Source of the DNA: Tyto alba
Taxonomy: Eukaryota > Chordata > Aves > Strigiformes > Tytonidae
DNA length: 64,000 nucleotides
Assembly (NCBI RefSeq): GCF_018691265.1
Contig: NW_024881296.1
Span: 9,641,427 to 9,705,426, forward strand
Direction of reading: 5' to 3'
In this document: piece by piece, positions 12,755 to 26,027 of the stretch
Layout: each line of letters begins with the position of its first letter
Numbering within the stretch: the first letter of the stretch is position 1
Made by a program: the position numbers and the translations under genes
Notes under the pieces: model-generated
The model's input: the letters and a program-made list of their open reading frames with translations, nothing else
Database searches by the model: none
What the model was told of the DNA's origin: nothing

Positions 12755-12955
12755 ATTGCAGACAGCTGAGAAAATGAGTAAAGAAATGGATTTTGATAGC
12801 AGAGAATATCTTTGGGGATTCTTTTCAAACCACATTTGTAGGCTGCTAATACAATGCTAATTGCTTAAATTCATACCTGAAGGCTTCATAAATTCCACCA
12901 TTTGCCTTGACTGTTATCAGGCAGTAATGAGCTGATTCAGAGCCCTCTTCAGTCA
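12755..12955. promoter_or_regulatory. Candidate conserved non-coding element (speculative)
   Basis: A stretch with the texture often seen in vertebrate conserved non-coding elements: no repeat similarity, balanced composition, and clustered homeodomain-type TAAT/ATTA cores, for example gctaatacaatgctaattgc at about 12844-12863. No coding frame is open through it. The call rests only on motif texture. Alignment to chicken would decide it. Confidence 0.25.
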
Positions 12956-15900
12956 AAAAAAAAAAAATGCAGTTTATTACCTCTGGGAAAATAAGTTGTG
13001 GGTTGTAAATCAAACGTGAGGCAAGAGTTGCAAGTATTTGACCTGGGTTGCTTAGTCTTCATTGGGCACATACATCATACTGTTTGTTTCAGTTCTGTTA
13101 TTAGACCGTAATGTAAATATCCATGATAATAAGTGAAGACTTCAGACTATGACTAGTTTAATATGTGATTAAAACACTGTTTCTGCAAGCATTCCTGCCA
13201 TTTCTTGTTTTCTAAAATACTTACAAGGAGGAAACAGAAAAAAGGCAGGAATACTTGTGGATTTGTTTACAAGTTACAGTTTTAATATTTGTAAAATTCA
13301 AATGCAGTGCTCTACTGTTCGTTAACAGAGATTTCTTACCAAACCAAATTTCTTACCAATTCAAATTTGAATTATTGAATTATTAGTGACAGTCATGGTA
13401 GAGCCTCAAGAATCAGGAAACTGATGCCAGCTAACATCAGCAATGCTACCTGTGAGGAAAGTTTACTGAAAAATTTAACAAGGAAGAAAAAGAAAGAAAA
13501 AACAAGAAAATAATCTAAAACTAGCAATTATTTTAAAACACTACAGTGAGGCTAAGAATAATCAGCTAATATCTGTGGAAAGGTGTGTTTAAAATTGAGT
13601 CAGTTACAGAAGATTTTCATATGCATGCCAGGTCAGCATGGGAATATATTATTTTAAATATGTACAAAACACATGATGTATCACAAACCCTTCTCTCATG
13701 GACTGTAATGTGTGTTGTAACTGTGTGGATGAAATAGTTCAAGTGAAGAAACTGATACAGCTCAGTGAATATTTGAACTATTATTAATATATATTGAAAT
13801 TGTTAGAAAACACTGCTAGAGATTTATACACCCTGCAGAGCATCATATGTCTGGAAAGTCTCCCTTCAACAAGGATTCTACACAGGGTAAAGTGATAAGA
13901 GAAATCACACTTTTCTGTCTTTTTTTTTTTTTTTTTTTTTCCTTAAACCAAGCAGTAAAGCATCATTACACAAACAAAGATATCTTGAAAAAACAAAACA
14001 AAACATTCAGGTTTCAGCCAGCTGTATGAAGAACAAAACAAAGCACATGCAGCCAATCAGAAAATAGACTGTAGCATTCCCCATAATTAGGAGGGGAATT
14101 GTAGGTAAATAAAAAAGCTGTCAAAGTGACACCAGGATTTATAGCTGTAGAGATCAAAACAAGTGAAGAAACTAGGACCATCTACAGTGCTTGCCCACCA
14201 GATATCAAGTTATATTGGCAGTGTTACAAAAGGTCTGTGCTTACAACCTGTCTGCACTAGGAAGGATCTATACTTCAAACAACACATCCAAGTGTCTGTA
14301 TTAAATTTGGAGTGTAATGTCTGCTTTTTCTCTCTATTTGACAGATAAAGGAAATAATATTATGTACCAAATGTTACTATTCTCCTTTAGTTGTTTTTCA
14401 AGATCTATCTCTTTTCAGCAAATTCTTGCCACTTTATCTTTGAATGATGAATGATAATTGGATCACAATGCTAAAAAAATCCCTCTACACACTGGAGGAA
14501 AACCCATAGCCAGGAGCCCATCACTGTACAGCTTGCATGATTTACTGATACATCTATGCTCTTAAATAAAGGAAGATGAAAGAGCAAGTGCAAACATCTA
14601 TGCTTCGAAGCAATTAGATTACCGTGTCTATGTCTTGGACTATTCCAACTAGCCCTCTTGCATCTCAATCTGTTATCTTGAGGTATAGTCTGAAGCGATG
14701 TGATTGCAAGCTCAATATACTTAGCCTTGGTCCCAGCATTATGTTCCTCAGTGACACGGGCACAGCCTAGGAAGTTTTGGATGCTGTCTGGAAAAGGAAC
14801 TGAGACACTATAGCCAGGCTGCTTGGGAAAGTCCAGTGTGTGTGATTACACCCTGTGTCCTTTAGCTGAGAGAATGAGGCACAGCTGAGTTAGCAGGTGT
14901 TCGTCTGCCCAGAAAGGGTGATGCCTTTTCTGTGGGAGACAACAATGGAGTTGTTGGAGAGCTCTGTTTAATGGCACTTCACGCTTCCAAAGCTGCTGAC
15001 AAAAAAAGCTAATCTAGGTATGTTTTACAGAACATCTAAAAAATGTGTTGGCTCTGTTCTTGCTTTTAGAGAATTTCATTATGTTCCTAGGAGAGCTAAT
15101 ACTCAGACACAAAACATGTTGTCCATTTTGATTGTGTCACCTTGTATCACTCAAAATTTAAGATCATGTCCATTTTCTAATATGAATAGACAGTCTAGGA
15201 ATGTTTAAATGCTGGCCAAGAAAATCAGCCAAGGACCAACAATTAAAATATACAGTATCACCAGTTTTCAGAGGTCCTGTGACATTTTGTGTATGAATAT
15301 ACTTGGTATTTTATAGATAGTTCTTCAAATGCTGTGCAAAAACTCAGGAATATTTGTGAGATTGACAATACCATTTAAAAAATATACTGTATTCTCTCAT
15401 CTTAAATCCAAAGCCCTTTCTAGAAGATATATATCCTAAATTCCTTTAGGTCACAGCAGAGTGAATAATTTCCATAAGGCTGCATTTGCTTTGATTTGTT
15501 CTTGTTCCCCTGACTTTTATTATCATACTTGATTTAACTGCATTAATTCTCACACTGGAGTCATTGTCAAAATGTTAATTAATGGTTAGATTTTTATACT
15601 ATTATTACATGCTTGACATACCCTTTTACACTTACAAATGCTATGACTTGAACAGTATCCAACTCTAAATGTGAACAAAGGTAGTTTATGTATTTCTTTA
15701 TGTCAGATTTCCGCCCAAGTGAAACCAGGGTCAACTGGATTAATCTTGTGACTAAAGAGCTGACACATGGCAGTGCCTGAACTTACAGGGAGAACCACAA
15801 AATACTGTCCTGAATTAACGTAAATGGGCACAAAAAATGCTGTCTTTCTCACTAGAGTAAGATCCAGTATGATCCAGTTTTGAAGTGGAGTTATTCAGCA

Positions 15901-17405
15901 TTTATACAGTTACACTGGGACCCAGCATGGGCTTATGTGTCAATTCAGTGGGCTTTTTGTCTACCAACAGAAAGACAACCTACCTGTTTCCTTTCAAAAT
16001 CTGATTATGGGAAACTGAGTGGACATGACTGAATGCTTTCTCCTATACAAAAGATATGCTTCAGCACTAGTATCTTCCTGTGTGGTGTCCGAAGGAATGA
16101 GATCGTCGCTGGGTCTGTCAGAGCAGTGTGCTGCCTTGTTGGGATCTCTTCCATTTCAGGATTTCCAGAGGATGCTAAACCAAGGGAGTAATGTATTATC
16201 ATTTGATGATTTCTCTATGACAACATCTTTGCACAACCCACTGCACAGAAACAATTTACAAAAATATTTTGGGACAAAATAATCATTCCAAGTTCCTAAA
16301 AAGAAAGGTTAACTTAAAAAAATGAAAAGAAAAAGGAGTGAATGAATGTGTCTACAGTGGGCTGTGAGTACTCACCAGAGTTCAATTAAGAAAACACCTG
16401 CTGTTGTTAAACAGGTCAGCTTTGAAGGGAGAAGGATCTCAGGTGTATAACAGCATGAGAAATAAATTTGTACTGACCTTATCCTAAAAATACCAGGTGC
16501 TATTCTTATCTGTAACATTTCTTTGTCCTCCTTCCCCTGATCCAGTACAAACATTGATCTCTATTTAGTAGGAACAGATATATATGCATGTGTTAAAAAG
16601 AATCCTCCACATACATTATGGTATATGGTAACACGGTCTTAATGATTTTAATGATGTCGCAATCATTGTGTTCACAACAGTAATTCTTCCCCAGTGTAGG
16701 AGAAAGTGGATAAGATTTAGCATATTTGTCAATATATTAGATGAAATATAAACACATGGTGATACTGTCCTGAAGTTGAGCTTCAAGAAACTTTACCTTT
16801 TTCCCACTGCAAACATTTCTCAGTTTTCATCATGCAAAAAGCTTTCCTTCCCGTGCTCTTTTGCCAAGTGACACCTTTTGTGCTCCTCTTTTGACTGTAC
16901 TCAGACTTACATGTTTCTTCTCACATACAAGCCTAACCAAACAACACATTTCCATACTCTGAAGTGGGTGCCAACTTACACAGGGTGAAATTAAATGTGC
17001 ACACCTTTTGGGAGCTTCACACCAGTGCACGACAGGAAAGCTTTCTGTTCATGTTTCAGAGGTGGAGTTTCAAGGGTCAGGAAAGAGGACAATAAAAATT
17101 ATGGGTCAGGCTCAATGTTTTCTCTTTCTTAGTGCTGCACTAAATGAAATTCTGATGTCTTTTGCTTCTGAGCCGGCAGTAAAGGGCAATTACCTAATTG
17201 TCTAGTAATGGCAACTACGTGCAGGCACCACAGTATTCAAAGCCTTAAAAACATACTTCCCCCCAGTGTCAATAAAACTGAACAACTATATATTCACTTC
17301 TTCTTATCACCTCATATTAAGCATTTGTATTCAATTAATCTCTAGCTTTTCCTGGGTGTCGTTTATAGCTATGGCATTGACCTCCTAATTTACTCCCTTC
17401 TGTAG
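12956..17405. other. Unique non-coding sequence with simple repeats
   Basis: No gene is recognised. It contains a T21 run at 13920-13940, a perfect 16-bp palindrome at 13358-13373 preceded by a duplicated ATTTCTTACCAA-type word, and otherwise unstructured AT-rich sequence. Open frames are at most about 90 codons and resemble no known protein. Confidence 0.65.
13920..13940 (+). repeat. T21 homopolymer
   Basis: Twenty-one consecutive T residues. No retrotransposed body is recognisable on the side where a minus-strand poly-A tail would point. Confidence 0.85.
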
Positions 17406-17595
17406 AGTTGGTGGCAGTCACAACACATCTATTGAACTTTGGCATCAGTTCAGAAATTCAAGAAGAAATTACAGAAAACAAACAAATGAAAGATAAAATA
17501 CTTACAAATGCCAATTCTGTGACTGAAGTCAGGGTATTAAGGGAGATTGGAAAAGTCAACTCTGAAGAAACTTTGGGGAGCTTTATTTTTGGCAG
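17406..17595 (+). other. Exon-like segment with splice signals
   Basis: A 190-bp segment is bounded by a good acceptor and a near-perfect donor. Upstream, ctaatttactcccttctgtag gives a branch-point-like CTAAT, a pyrimidine-rich tract and AG at 17404-17405. Downstream, ggcag is followed by gtaag at 17596-17600. One frame stays open across the segment (17408-17597), about 63 codons. It would encode a hydrophilic peptide rich in Glu, Lys and Thr (for example EIQEEITENKQMKDKI). No known domain is recognised. It could be a coding or lncRNA exon, or chance; splice-like pairs of this quality do occur randomly in long non-coding DNA. Confidence 0.3.
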
Positions 17596-18058
17596 GTAAG
17601 ACTGTGCTTAGAGAATGTGCCTCTTAAATCCCAGAACATATGAGTCACTTCTCCTGTCTGGCTCATGGCAAAAGGCTGGGGAGGAATAGTTTATGAAACA
17701 TGAAAAACAGAGAAAAAATAGCATATGGTTAGTGCACTGACTAAAGCAGAAGCATGAAGAGCATTACTCCTGTAGCACACAGCACTTAAACTGGGCTAAA
17801 GTGCTTCAGCTATGTTACTTTTTCCTTCTTCTTCAGCAGCTTGGAAGAGGGGAAGAAAAAAATCTTCTCATAATCTTCTTGTATTTGCTGATGCTTTACT
17901 TCATTTGCTGAAGTACCATTCCACCTCAGCAGTGTGTGGCAGTAGTGTTCAAGTCTCTCAAAAAAGAAGTGGAAGTATTAAAGCCTATTTATTTTTCCCT
18001 GCCTTTAAAGCAGGTTAGTTCAGGGGTTTTTGGTTTGGTTTGGTTGTTTTGGAGTTGG

Positions 18059-18089
<31 letters not shown>

Positions 18090-21000
18090 TGTTGTTTGTG
18101 CTTTTTTTTTGTTGTTGTTGTTGTTTGGTTTTTGTTTTGGTTTGGTTTTTTTGTTTTTTGTTTTTTGGGTTTTTTTTCGTTAGCAATTTCAAGCACGGAT
18201 GCAAAACCTAAGTTTTTAATTGTCTTATAGTTTTTCTGAAGATCCATGTTTCCTACATGGAAAATTGGCAGGAAAGATCCTATTGAACATCCTAAGGTGG
18301 TTGATGTTAAAGTGCATGCTTTGTACTAGATTTTATGCAACAGAATAAAGTAGGTAAGAGACACATTTGATTTATAAACAGGAAAACCATGTTTTGTTGC
18401 TTCTTTCTGCATTCTGAAAATAAACTTTTAATTTGTTTTTAAGGTTTGACACAGTCATGTATGGATTTTGATCTTGAAATCATTTGCTGTGGTATAGTTA
18501 ATGTTTGGCTGTGATTCTTGAGATCACCAAGGCTGTTCTAATACCTAGCTACAGCCTTCTTTTTCCCAGTCATAAAATACATGTTAAACACTAAGATAGA
18601 AATGCATCTGTGATATGGAAGTTTCAGTGTCTGAGTTTAACTTGAAAGTTTCCTTTCTTCTTTCTTTTGACCTCTTTTTTTTGTTCGTTTGTTTTCTACC
18701 TTCAATGCTGAACATCTATATTCTCTGCCTTCCAAGATTTTCACTTTCACTGAGCCTGAGATATATTCCATTAAATTTTTGTCATGAATTATTGATTAAT
18801 TTCCTAGCCTCCCTCATTAAAAAAGCATAAGGAAAATTTTGAATCTTCTGAAGGAGAAGCGTGGAGGGGTCAGCACACAGGATTAATCTTACATCCATGC
18901 TACAGATTCTTTTATGATTAGGAAAGATTGTTCATGCATCTATAGACATATAAGTAACATAGGGTTGATGCTGGCCTAGCTGAGATTGGTAGCAAGAAGA
19001 TTGTTTTGTTAAATTCCATCATTCTAGTTTTCTAGATTTGAAGAGCAAACATTTATAGCATCTGCAGTGTGGGAAAGTTCATGTATGGAGAGCATAAAGG
19101 GAGGAAGGGTAGAGTCAAAGAACAGAAGAGGGCTACAGGAGCAGCTGCCAGTGGCTGCAGAGGGTCCGTACAGCTAAACAGCTACTGCAGCCCGTGTCTC
19201 AGCAGCATCCCCGATGGAAACTGAATTCATGGTTGACATGCAGGGACAAGGACATATTAAGAAGACTCTTTGGGGGAAAGCAGCTGAATGGCACCTGCTG
19301 ATCTGTTTAGGATGGAGAAAAGAGAAAAAGAAAGGGTGGGCTGGAAGCCATATATCTCCCTAAAATGTGATGGAACACAGGTGCCCATGAGAAAGGTTTC
19401 TGTGACTGTGGGCTTTCCCAGGCATTTGGGTGTTAAACTGGAAATTACGGTCACTGGGTCTCTTGGACTAAAGAGATCTGAATTTAGGAGTGTCCCTCAC
19501 CATTGCACTCTGGGTCTCCTACCATCTAACCACAATGGTGGAGACAGCATGGAACGCTGCAGAGGACATCTGAAGATAATGCCTGCTAAACTGCTGGGTA
19601 CTTCATTATTTCTTTCTGTATAACATTAATTTCTTTCTCCATATGGACTGGGGTAATATATAGTCCACCCACCTGTAATATCTATTTCATTCCTTACAGA
19701 TATTTGTGAGCCTGATCTTTGTCCCACTTTTTCTCTAAAAAGTCAGGACATTTTCTGAGGAAATATCCAAAGCCCATATGTCTTGTAAATCATCCCAGTG
19801 CAAAGAATATGACAGACATTATATAGTAAATTGAATGGATTTTCCTGTTTATTTTCTTTGGAATTTCTAAGCCAAATCAAGCCATATTTACTAGAATCAT
19901 TATGGACAAGTCTGTATTTAGACAAAAAAGTGGAATGTATCACCTGGTATCAAATATCCACTTATTCAAAGAAAGCTTTCTCAGAGCTGCAAAGACATTC
20001 AGAAAACTACATGCTCTGTCTCTTGTCCTGACTCCTGACCGTACACTGCTCTGTGATTTCAATCATATTGCACATCACTGGTGTAAGGTACATGGAAATG
20101 TTAGTTTCTTGGTTTTGAAGATCTAACTGAAAGGGTCAGCCCAGTTTACAGCATGCACTAAATAAAACAAAACATTGGATCATCTGGGAATTGTCACAAG
20201 TGAAAAGAATTCTTTTGGCTTTCAAAATCTGGCCTGGCTTGAAACAAGTACAGATATGCTCAGTTTGTTAATTCACCTTGTGAACTCTAAGAAATGACCT
20301 GTAGCTTCCACTAGAAAGTGAACGGACTCTAGAAATGCCTTTGCTCTGATGAAAGGCTGTTCTGTCTTGCATCAAGTTCAATGCCTAATGACGACGCAGT
20401 TATTTTTTCAAGCCTGACAGTCCCATCAATCATAACAAAACTGTCTGGGCTGACTGAGTAGTCACTTGCAGGACATCTTGCCTGAGATCTAACTCTGCTA
20501 TCACTGCCCTTGTTAGCATTTATATTTCATTACACTTCTGTGAGCTTTGTTTTGATATATTTAACTGGTTTTAGTACTATACAAGAATCTGAATAGGTCT
20601 GTAGGGTAACACTTCTTGCTATTCTGGTAACATGTTTCTGTCTGTTGAAAAGCACATACCAGTAAGTGTAGCTATCAAAACCAACAAAAAAACCCAGTTT
20701 TTAATCTGGTTATTGGGCAGAGCTTGTGACATTTGAAGATCAGTATAATTAAGTTTCACACAAATTAACAGTCATTTTTATTTATATCTGTTTTACATGC
20801 TGCTTTTGATTACATGTGTCTTTGTATAAGCTTAGAGAAAGAATGAAATCATGGTGTCCCAAGAAGAAAGCATTTGTGGGCTGCAACTCTGTCGGTTGAA
20901 AAAACTCTCCAGAATGGCGGGATATCATGATGGGAAAGGGTCTTGGATTCAGTCAGTACCAGTTTGGGTTTGCCTGCTTTACCACACTTGTCTGAAGCTT

Positions 21001-22237
21001 TTGCTTTTGCCTGGTTGTAACCAGTGGGAACCCCTGAGCAGGCACCTGTTGCTGTAAGAAGCTGATTTAGTGAGCAGTGACAGATTCACCTAGAGAGCTG
21101 GTAATGGGTAGAAATGTTACCCTTATGGGGTCCATAGTCATAACAAATCTCCCAGGTTGCAAACACCAAAAAGCAGTGTTTTTCTTGTTCATTGTTTCAG
21201 GGAAATAGCAAAGAGAGGCAGGCTGGCAAATGGAAGAATATATTAAATCATCCTGTGCTTTCTCTCTTCCAGCCGGATGGTTGCTGCTAGCTGTGTTGTG
21301 CAGAATGATGGATGGAGAGGGCTACTCCCAGGTGTGGCACCTGCTTTCTGCGTGAGCAATGAGGGGATCAGCCAAGGCATGGCACAAAGGGAGACTCGCT
21401 TCTGGCCCACACATTGACTCCTTGGCTGCAGAGCCTAGCCAAGTGGAGAATAATTCAGATTATATGTACTTCCTACATAATCTGTGCTCAAAATCTCTTT
21501 TTCTTACTTGAAATTAAAGCTGCACTAACATGATATGGCCATATACATGGGCTCTTTCAGTAAGTGCCAGTAGGTGTGTCCTCACTCTTGTTGGGTGTGG
21601 GTACAGCAAGTGAGTCCTCCCACCCTGCTGTAGTAGTGGCACACCGGCATACAGCAGTGTCACAGTTAATCACATTGACTTGCAGGGACAAATGACTTCC
21701 AGCCATAGAAGACTGGAAACAAGCTAATAATTACCTTTTTTGATGTTTGTAAGTGAATATCTGTTAGGAAGAATTATAAAAATGCAAAGACCACCTAATT
21801 TAGTCATTATTACCACTTCAAAATCACTGGTGTTGCATAAACAGTGATGACCATCTATTTGTGAATAGGATGTCAGGTAGCACAAGAATATGAAAGAGAA
21901 AAATATACTCTTGTTCAAGAGAAGCATAAAGTATTCAAGAGAGGTCTGGGATACCAAGGGGTTTTTTGGCTAATGTTAATGTGGCAGTTAAATTAGGACC
22001 CTAGGAGATGTTAGGAACACTGTGCTTCATTTCCCTTCTCTGATTCACATTACTTCACTGCAAAATGTGTCCTGAGTTTTACAGCCGCGGATCGTCAGAA
22101 GTTATTATTGAATTGAATAACAATTTATACGTATTCAGAAAGTATTGAAATGGGATACTAACTACTCAAACCCACATGTTAATAACCTGATTTTAGGAAG
22201 AAAATTTTGGAAATGTTGGTTTAAAAGTCTTTGTGCA
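17596..22237. other. Unique non-coding sequence
   Basis: No gene is recognised. The main feature is the T/G low-complexity block at 18024-18178. A GC-richer patch around 19120-19220 and an open frame of 111 codons at 19288-19623 show no domain and no convincing splice context. Confidence 0.6.
18024..18178 (+). repeat. Compound T/G low-complexity block
   Basis: A mosaic of simple repeats on one strand only T and G rich: ggtttggtttggtt units, a T run, a (TG) run at about 18077-18092, T runs, (GTT)n around 18110-18125 and (GTTTT)n units. It creates long artificial open frames rich in Phe, Val, Cys and Trp on plus and Lys, Gln, Asn and Thr on minus. Confidence 0.9.
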
Positions 22238-22325
22238 TCAAGTTGCCTATTTGTAAAATTGGGAAAATTCTGCTTTATAAAACTATTGTGGAGATTATTC
22301 AACTAATATTAAAGGAGTCTAAGAC
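22238..22325 (+). mobile_element. Possible MIR/L3-type SINE fragment
   Basis: The sequence gttgcctatttgtaaaattg, then ttgtggagattattcaactaat, follows the MIR core pattern of CTCAGTTTCCTCATCTGTAAAATGG and GTGAGGATTAAATGA-type tail. The tRNA-derived head is not recognisable. Old and divergent, with approximate ends. Confidence 0.45.
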
Positions 22326-24557
22326 AAATAATAGGCTAAAAAGCATTAAAGAATTGGAAACAGCTGATAACCTAGTTACCCAATAATATAAAAATTTCTT
22401 CTAAATAAAATTGCATTCTTGAGCATGCTTATTTTGCAACAAGTAGGTAATTGTCCTAATAAAAGTCTGAAAATTTCTCACATTTTGTGTGGTTCAATGT
22501 ATTTTAGATAGTGTAATGCTCAAGTTATTTTATTTCAGATGAGCATATGTTACTATTTTTTGGTCAAAGAGCATACAATGTAGGCAGTTCTGGCCCAGTG
22601 ATTTATGGCATTTGCCAACTAAAATCTCAGGACAAATAATTTCAGTGTCAGTTAGGCAGGATGTATTCTGGCACTACAGTTTGTAAACAGAAGAGCAAAT
22701 GAACAGAAAAAAATCCCAACCCAACAAAACAAGGTCTCAGCTGACTCCAGAGTGAGAAAGAAGATGGCAAAAAATTCATTATTGTCATTGTTCCTGGAGC
22801 TCTTCCCTGGGGCTCTGGATGGAAGGTCTGTATGATTTCCAGGTGCCACTCAGCCATGTGCCACTCATTGCTTTGACAGCCCTCTGTCCTGTTGGGAAGG
22901 TATTAGTCTTAAGGGATATTTCCTTGTCCCTTCTCAACCTTAGCTGAAATTGGCAATCAGATGTTGAAATAAATAGATCCATCTCAGTTATTTTTGCCAG
23001 GTGTTACTCTGATGTTCTCTGGGACAGATGATAGTCCACGAGCATGTTTTAATCTAGGTAAACTGTTCAAGTTTTTCTGTTTTAAAGAGAGATTTCAGTA
23101 CACAGTGGCCCTTTGTATTTTATTGCAGCTCAGCATTCTAACATATTTGTTTTTTAACTGAGTATTTGTTTGGAAAAATACTTGACACGGGAGTTAAAGC
23201 CTTGTTCTGATTTCCTTCTGATTTTTTCCTTGTTCTGATTTTTTCACAATATGTTATAAGAATGATGGTGGCAGGCACAGAACCTCAGTTTGGAAGTCAA
23301 TGTTAGGCTCCTGAGACATACCTGCATGAATGATCTGAACCTCACAGGAGAAGAGAACCAAGCACTAACCTCATACTCCCTCGGGGAGGGCTCCAGCCAC
23401 AAGGATATCACAGACAGAGAGATGTTACCTCACTAGATCCTGCAGATAATATTTTGAAAGTGATAACTGGAACAGCAATCTGTGATAAACCAAACTTAAC
23501 TGTACACTTTCTTACTGGATTGAGTACCCAAAAAGCATTTTGGCAGTGGTATGTCTTGTTTCTGGATCCTGCTTAGGTACTGGGGTTTGGGATGCTCTCT
23601 CTAGTTAAGACAGACGCTGTTTTGATGCATCCACGGCAGTGCAATTTTGGGCTATAGGTCTGAAAAACAGCAAGGCACTGATAGATCCTGGTTACTAGCA
23701 GTTGAAAGCAGGGTGTTTTTCAAAGTAACAGACTTGTATTTGGATGTCTACATTCTATCCCTCTCCCACCTGGATTGTTTTTTTCTGAATGATCAGCAGG
23801 AAATCTTGCAGGTATTTCACCCAACTGCAGCACCCTGAAGAAGCTTCTAGTGTCTTTTTGTACATTTCTGGGTCCTACATATATGTACATGGCAAAGCTT
23901 CTCTAACACACAACCAACTGTCTCCCATTATGTTTCTACAGCAACCCAGGTCACAGCTTTCTCTGTAAGAAAAAAAATCTGTAAGCATCATCTTCACAAT
24001 GATTATAATGATTGTCTTGACTCACAAGAGCAATCCTCACTGCAGGCTTTTCACGATAGTCTCAGAGAACACAACACAGAGTCTATATTCTCTGCCATGT
24101 CTCATCTTCAGGTCCTGGTGGGATGATGGGTATTGTCTGATGTCCTAGAAACAAAAACTTCATTAGGAAGTAAACAAAAATGTATTTTTTTAAGCTGTAA
24201 GTAAGACTAAAGAAGAAGAACAAGAATCTGAAAGTAAGGCTTAAGAGCAGAAATAATGTTAGGAAAATATGCTTTGAGGAAAAAAATGCAATTTTTGTAC
24301 CATATCTAGCTACTCATCAGAAAGCAAGATGAGCTATAGTGATATAGAATGCTTTTTTTTTTTAATGAACAGTGGTACTGCTTGATTAAAGCTTTTCAAA
24401 TTTTTCCCTGAGTAGGATCATAGTGTGTTTAGAGGCCTAGGATTTTACTAAATTTAGAATTCAGCAATCAGTTAGTGACAGATACAACAACTTTCAAATA
24501 AGTCAAAGAAAAATTGTAATATTTGGCTCAGTACAGTAAAAGAGAATGTGAAGATAC

Positions 24558-24608
24558 TTGTATACATATACATATATGTATACATACATATATATACACA
24601 TGCATAAT
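24558..24608. repeat. (ATAC/ATGT)n microsatellite, degenerate
   Basis: Alternating tacatatac and atgtatac words form a decayed alternating purine-pyrimidine repeat. Translation gives an artificial Tyr/Met-rich frame on the minus strand. Confidence 0.8.
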
Positions 24609-26001
24609 TTGTCACATTAACAAAACAGTTACAAGGGCCTACAAAACACACATGCTGACATTTAGACAAAAAGAAAATAAGCATCTTTAGGCAAACCAAT
24701 TTGTAAGCCTATCTGTGAACAACGGAGCCTTCCATGCTCTCATTAAATTTATTAATAACTTGCTTAATATACATCTGATAGACAGCTGAATGGGATATTA
24801 TAGAATAAGCAATAAAGCTTTAGAATCCAAAATGGTTCCCCAAGGGTGTTTCTCTATCTGTTTAAGCTAGTTTTGGCATTTTTCCTCTCAGCTGTGCACA
24901 TAATTGGGAAACTGTTAGAATAAAACATCAGAGAAAGAACTCTTTGGCTATCCAGAAACCAGATACTTTGTTCTTAGAAGTCTGAGAAAGATTGGAATAA
25001 GGATATAGCTGCAGGGAACTAGGCTGAAAATACAGGTTTTTGACTTCGTAAGTCTGACAGAACTTCCACTGTTTTCATAGAAATTAGCAAAAATCCATTT
25101 TACCCCAGTAGGTACTGAAACATATTGCCCTGGCTCATATAGGTCATGGAAAGTTGTGAAGAAGAAATCCCACTCACTGTGGGAGTGATGAGCCATCACT
25201 CTAGGAATAAACTAATTCTGTGAAAAGTTCTAAGTTGAAATTCAGACAGCTTCAGGGATTTAATTTAATCTAAAGAAAATATGTGCAATGAAACTTTGAA
25301 GGGGCTAATGGCTGCAAACAAGAAAGGTAAATAAATAATGTACATGCAGAAGTTCAAGAATGATGAAGTCATAACGTATCTCTCTTATCTTTGCTGGAGA
25401 GCCAGTAGGCAAGCTTCACCCTCAGAACTGGGTCAGAGTGAGATAAGCTACTCCTATGATATTAATTACGTAACTCTTATTTTAGCCAAAAAGTATAATC
25501 TTTCTTTTCTTGTTCCAAGCCAATTCTTCCTCTTATGCTGCATAAGCTCACTGATGTCATCAAATGCACAAAAGTTTGGACAAAGTAGACTCATGATTTT
25601 GTGCTCAGCTTCTCAGAAGGTGTACCCTCAATGCTAGTGCTGCTGTGGGAGATGATCAGCTTGAGTAAGGTGGCATAACACTGACTGAGTCCATTGAGGA
25701 AGGACAACTTCACTATTACCTCTTCATGGTTCTTGCCATTCTTCTTGGAATTTTCTAGACATACTTTTAGTCACGAAAATGATATGCAGGACAGCAGTAT
25801 GCTTTCTAAATATTCTCAGTGTACCAATTTTAGTACAATAGTTTGATAACCAATTATATATTATTTAAACTATTTCAGTTTATTCAGATTTGCAAAAAGA
25901 ATACTGGAAAGTGTAAAGTGCTAATGTGTGCAATTTCTAATCTTCCCATGTAATGACTGGTAAAGGAAATGACTGGTGAATGACTGAAAAAAATCAGCCT
26001 G

Positions 26002-26027
26002 GAATGGTTTGGATATCCCAAACCATT
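26002..26027. other. Short hairpin AATGGTTTGG / CCAAACCATT
   Basis: A perfect 10-bp inverted repeat, AATGGTTTGG and CCAAACCATT, is separated by the 5-base loop ATATC. The arm resembles the block near the CR1 3' end (AACCATTCTATG), but no further CR1 sequence is present, so an origin from CR1 is not supported. Confidence 0.6.

Noticed and set aside
17936..18247. Phe/Val/Cys-rich (plus) and Lys/Gln/Thr-rich (minus) frames
   Set aside because: Direct translation of the T/G low-complexity block.
19288..19623. 111-codon open frame, plus strand
   Set aside because: No known domain, and no strong splice or promoter signals. Length is within the chance range for a 64-kb window.
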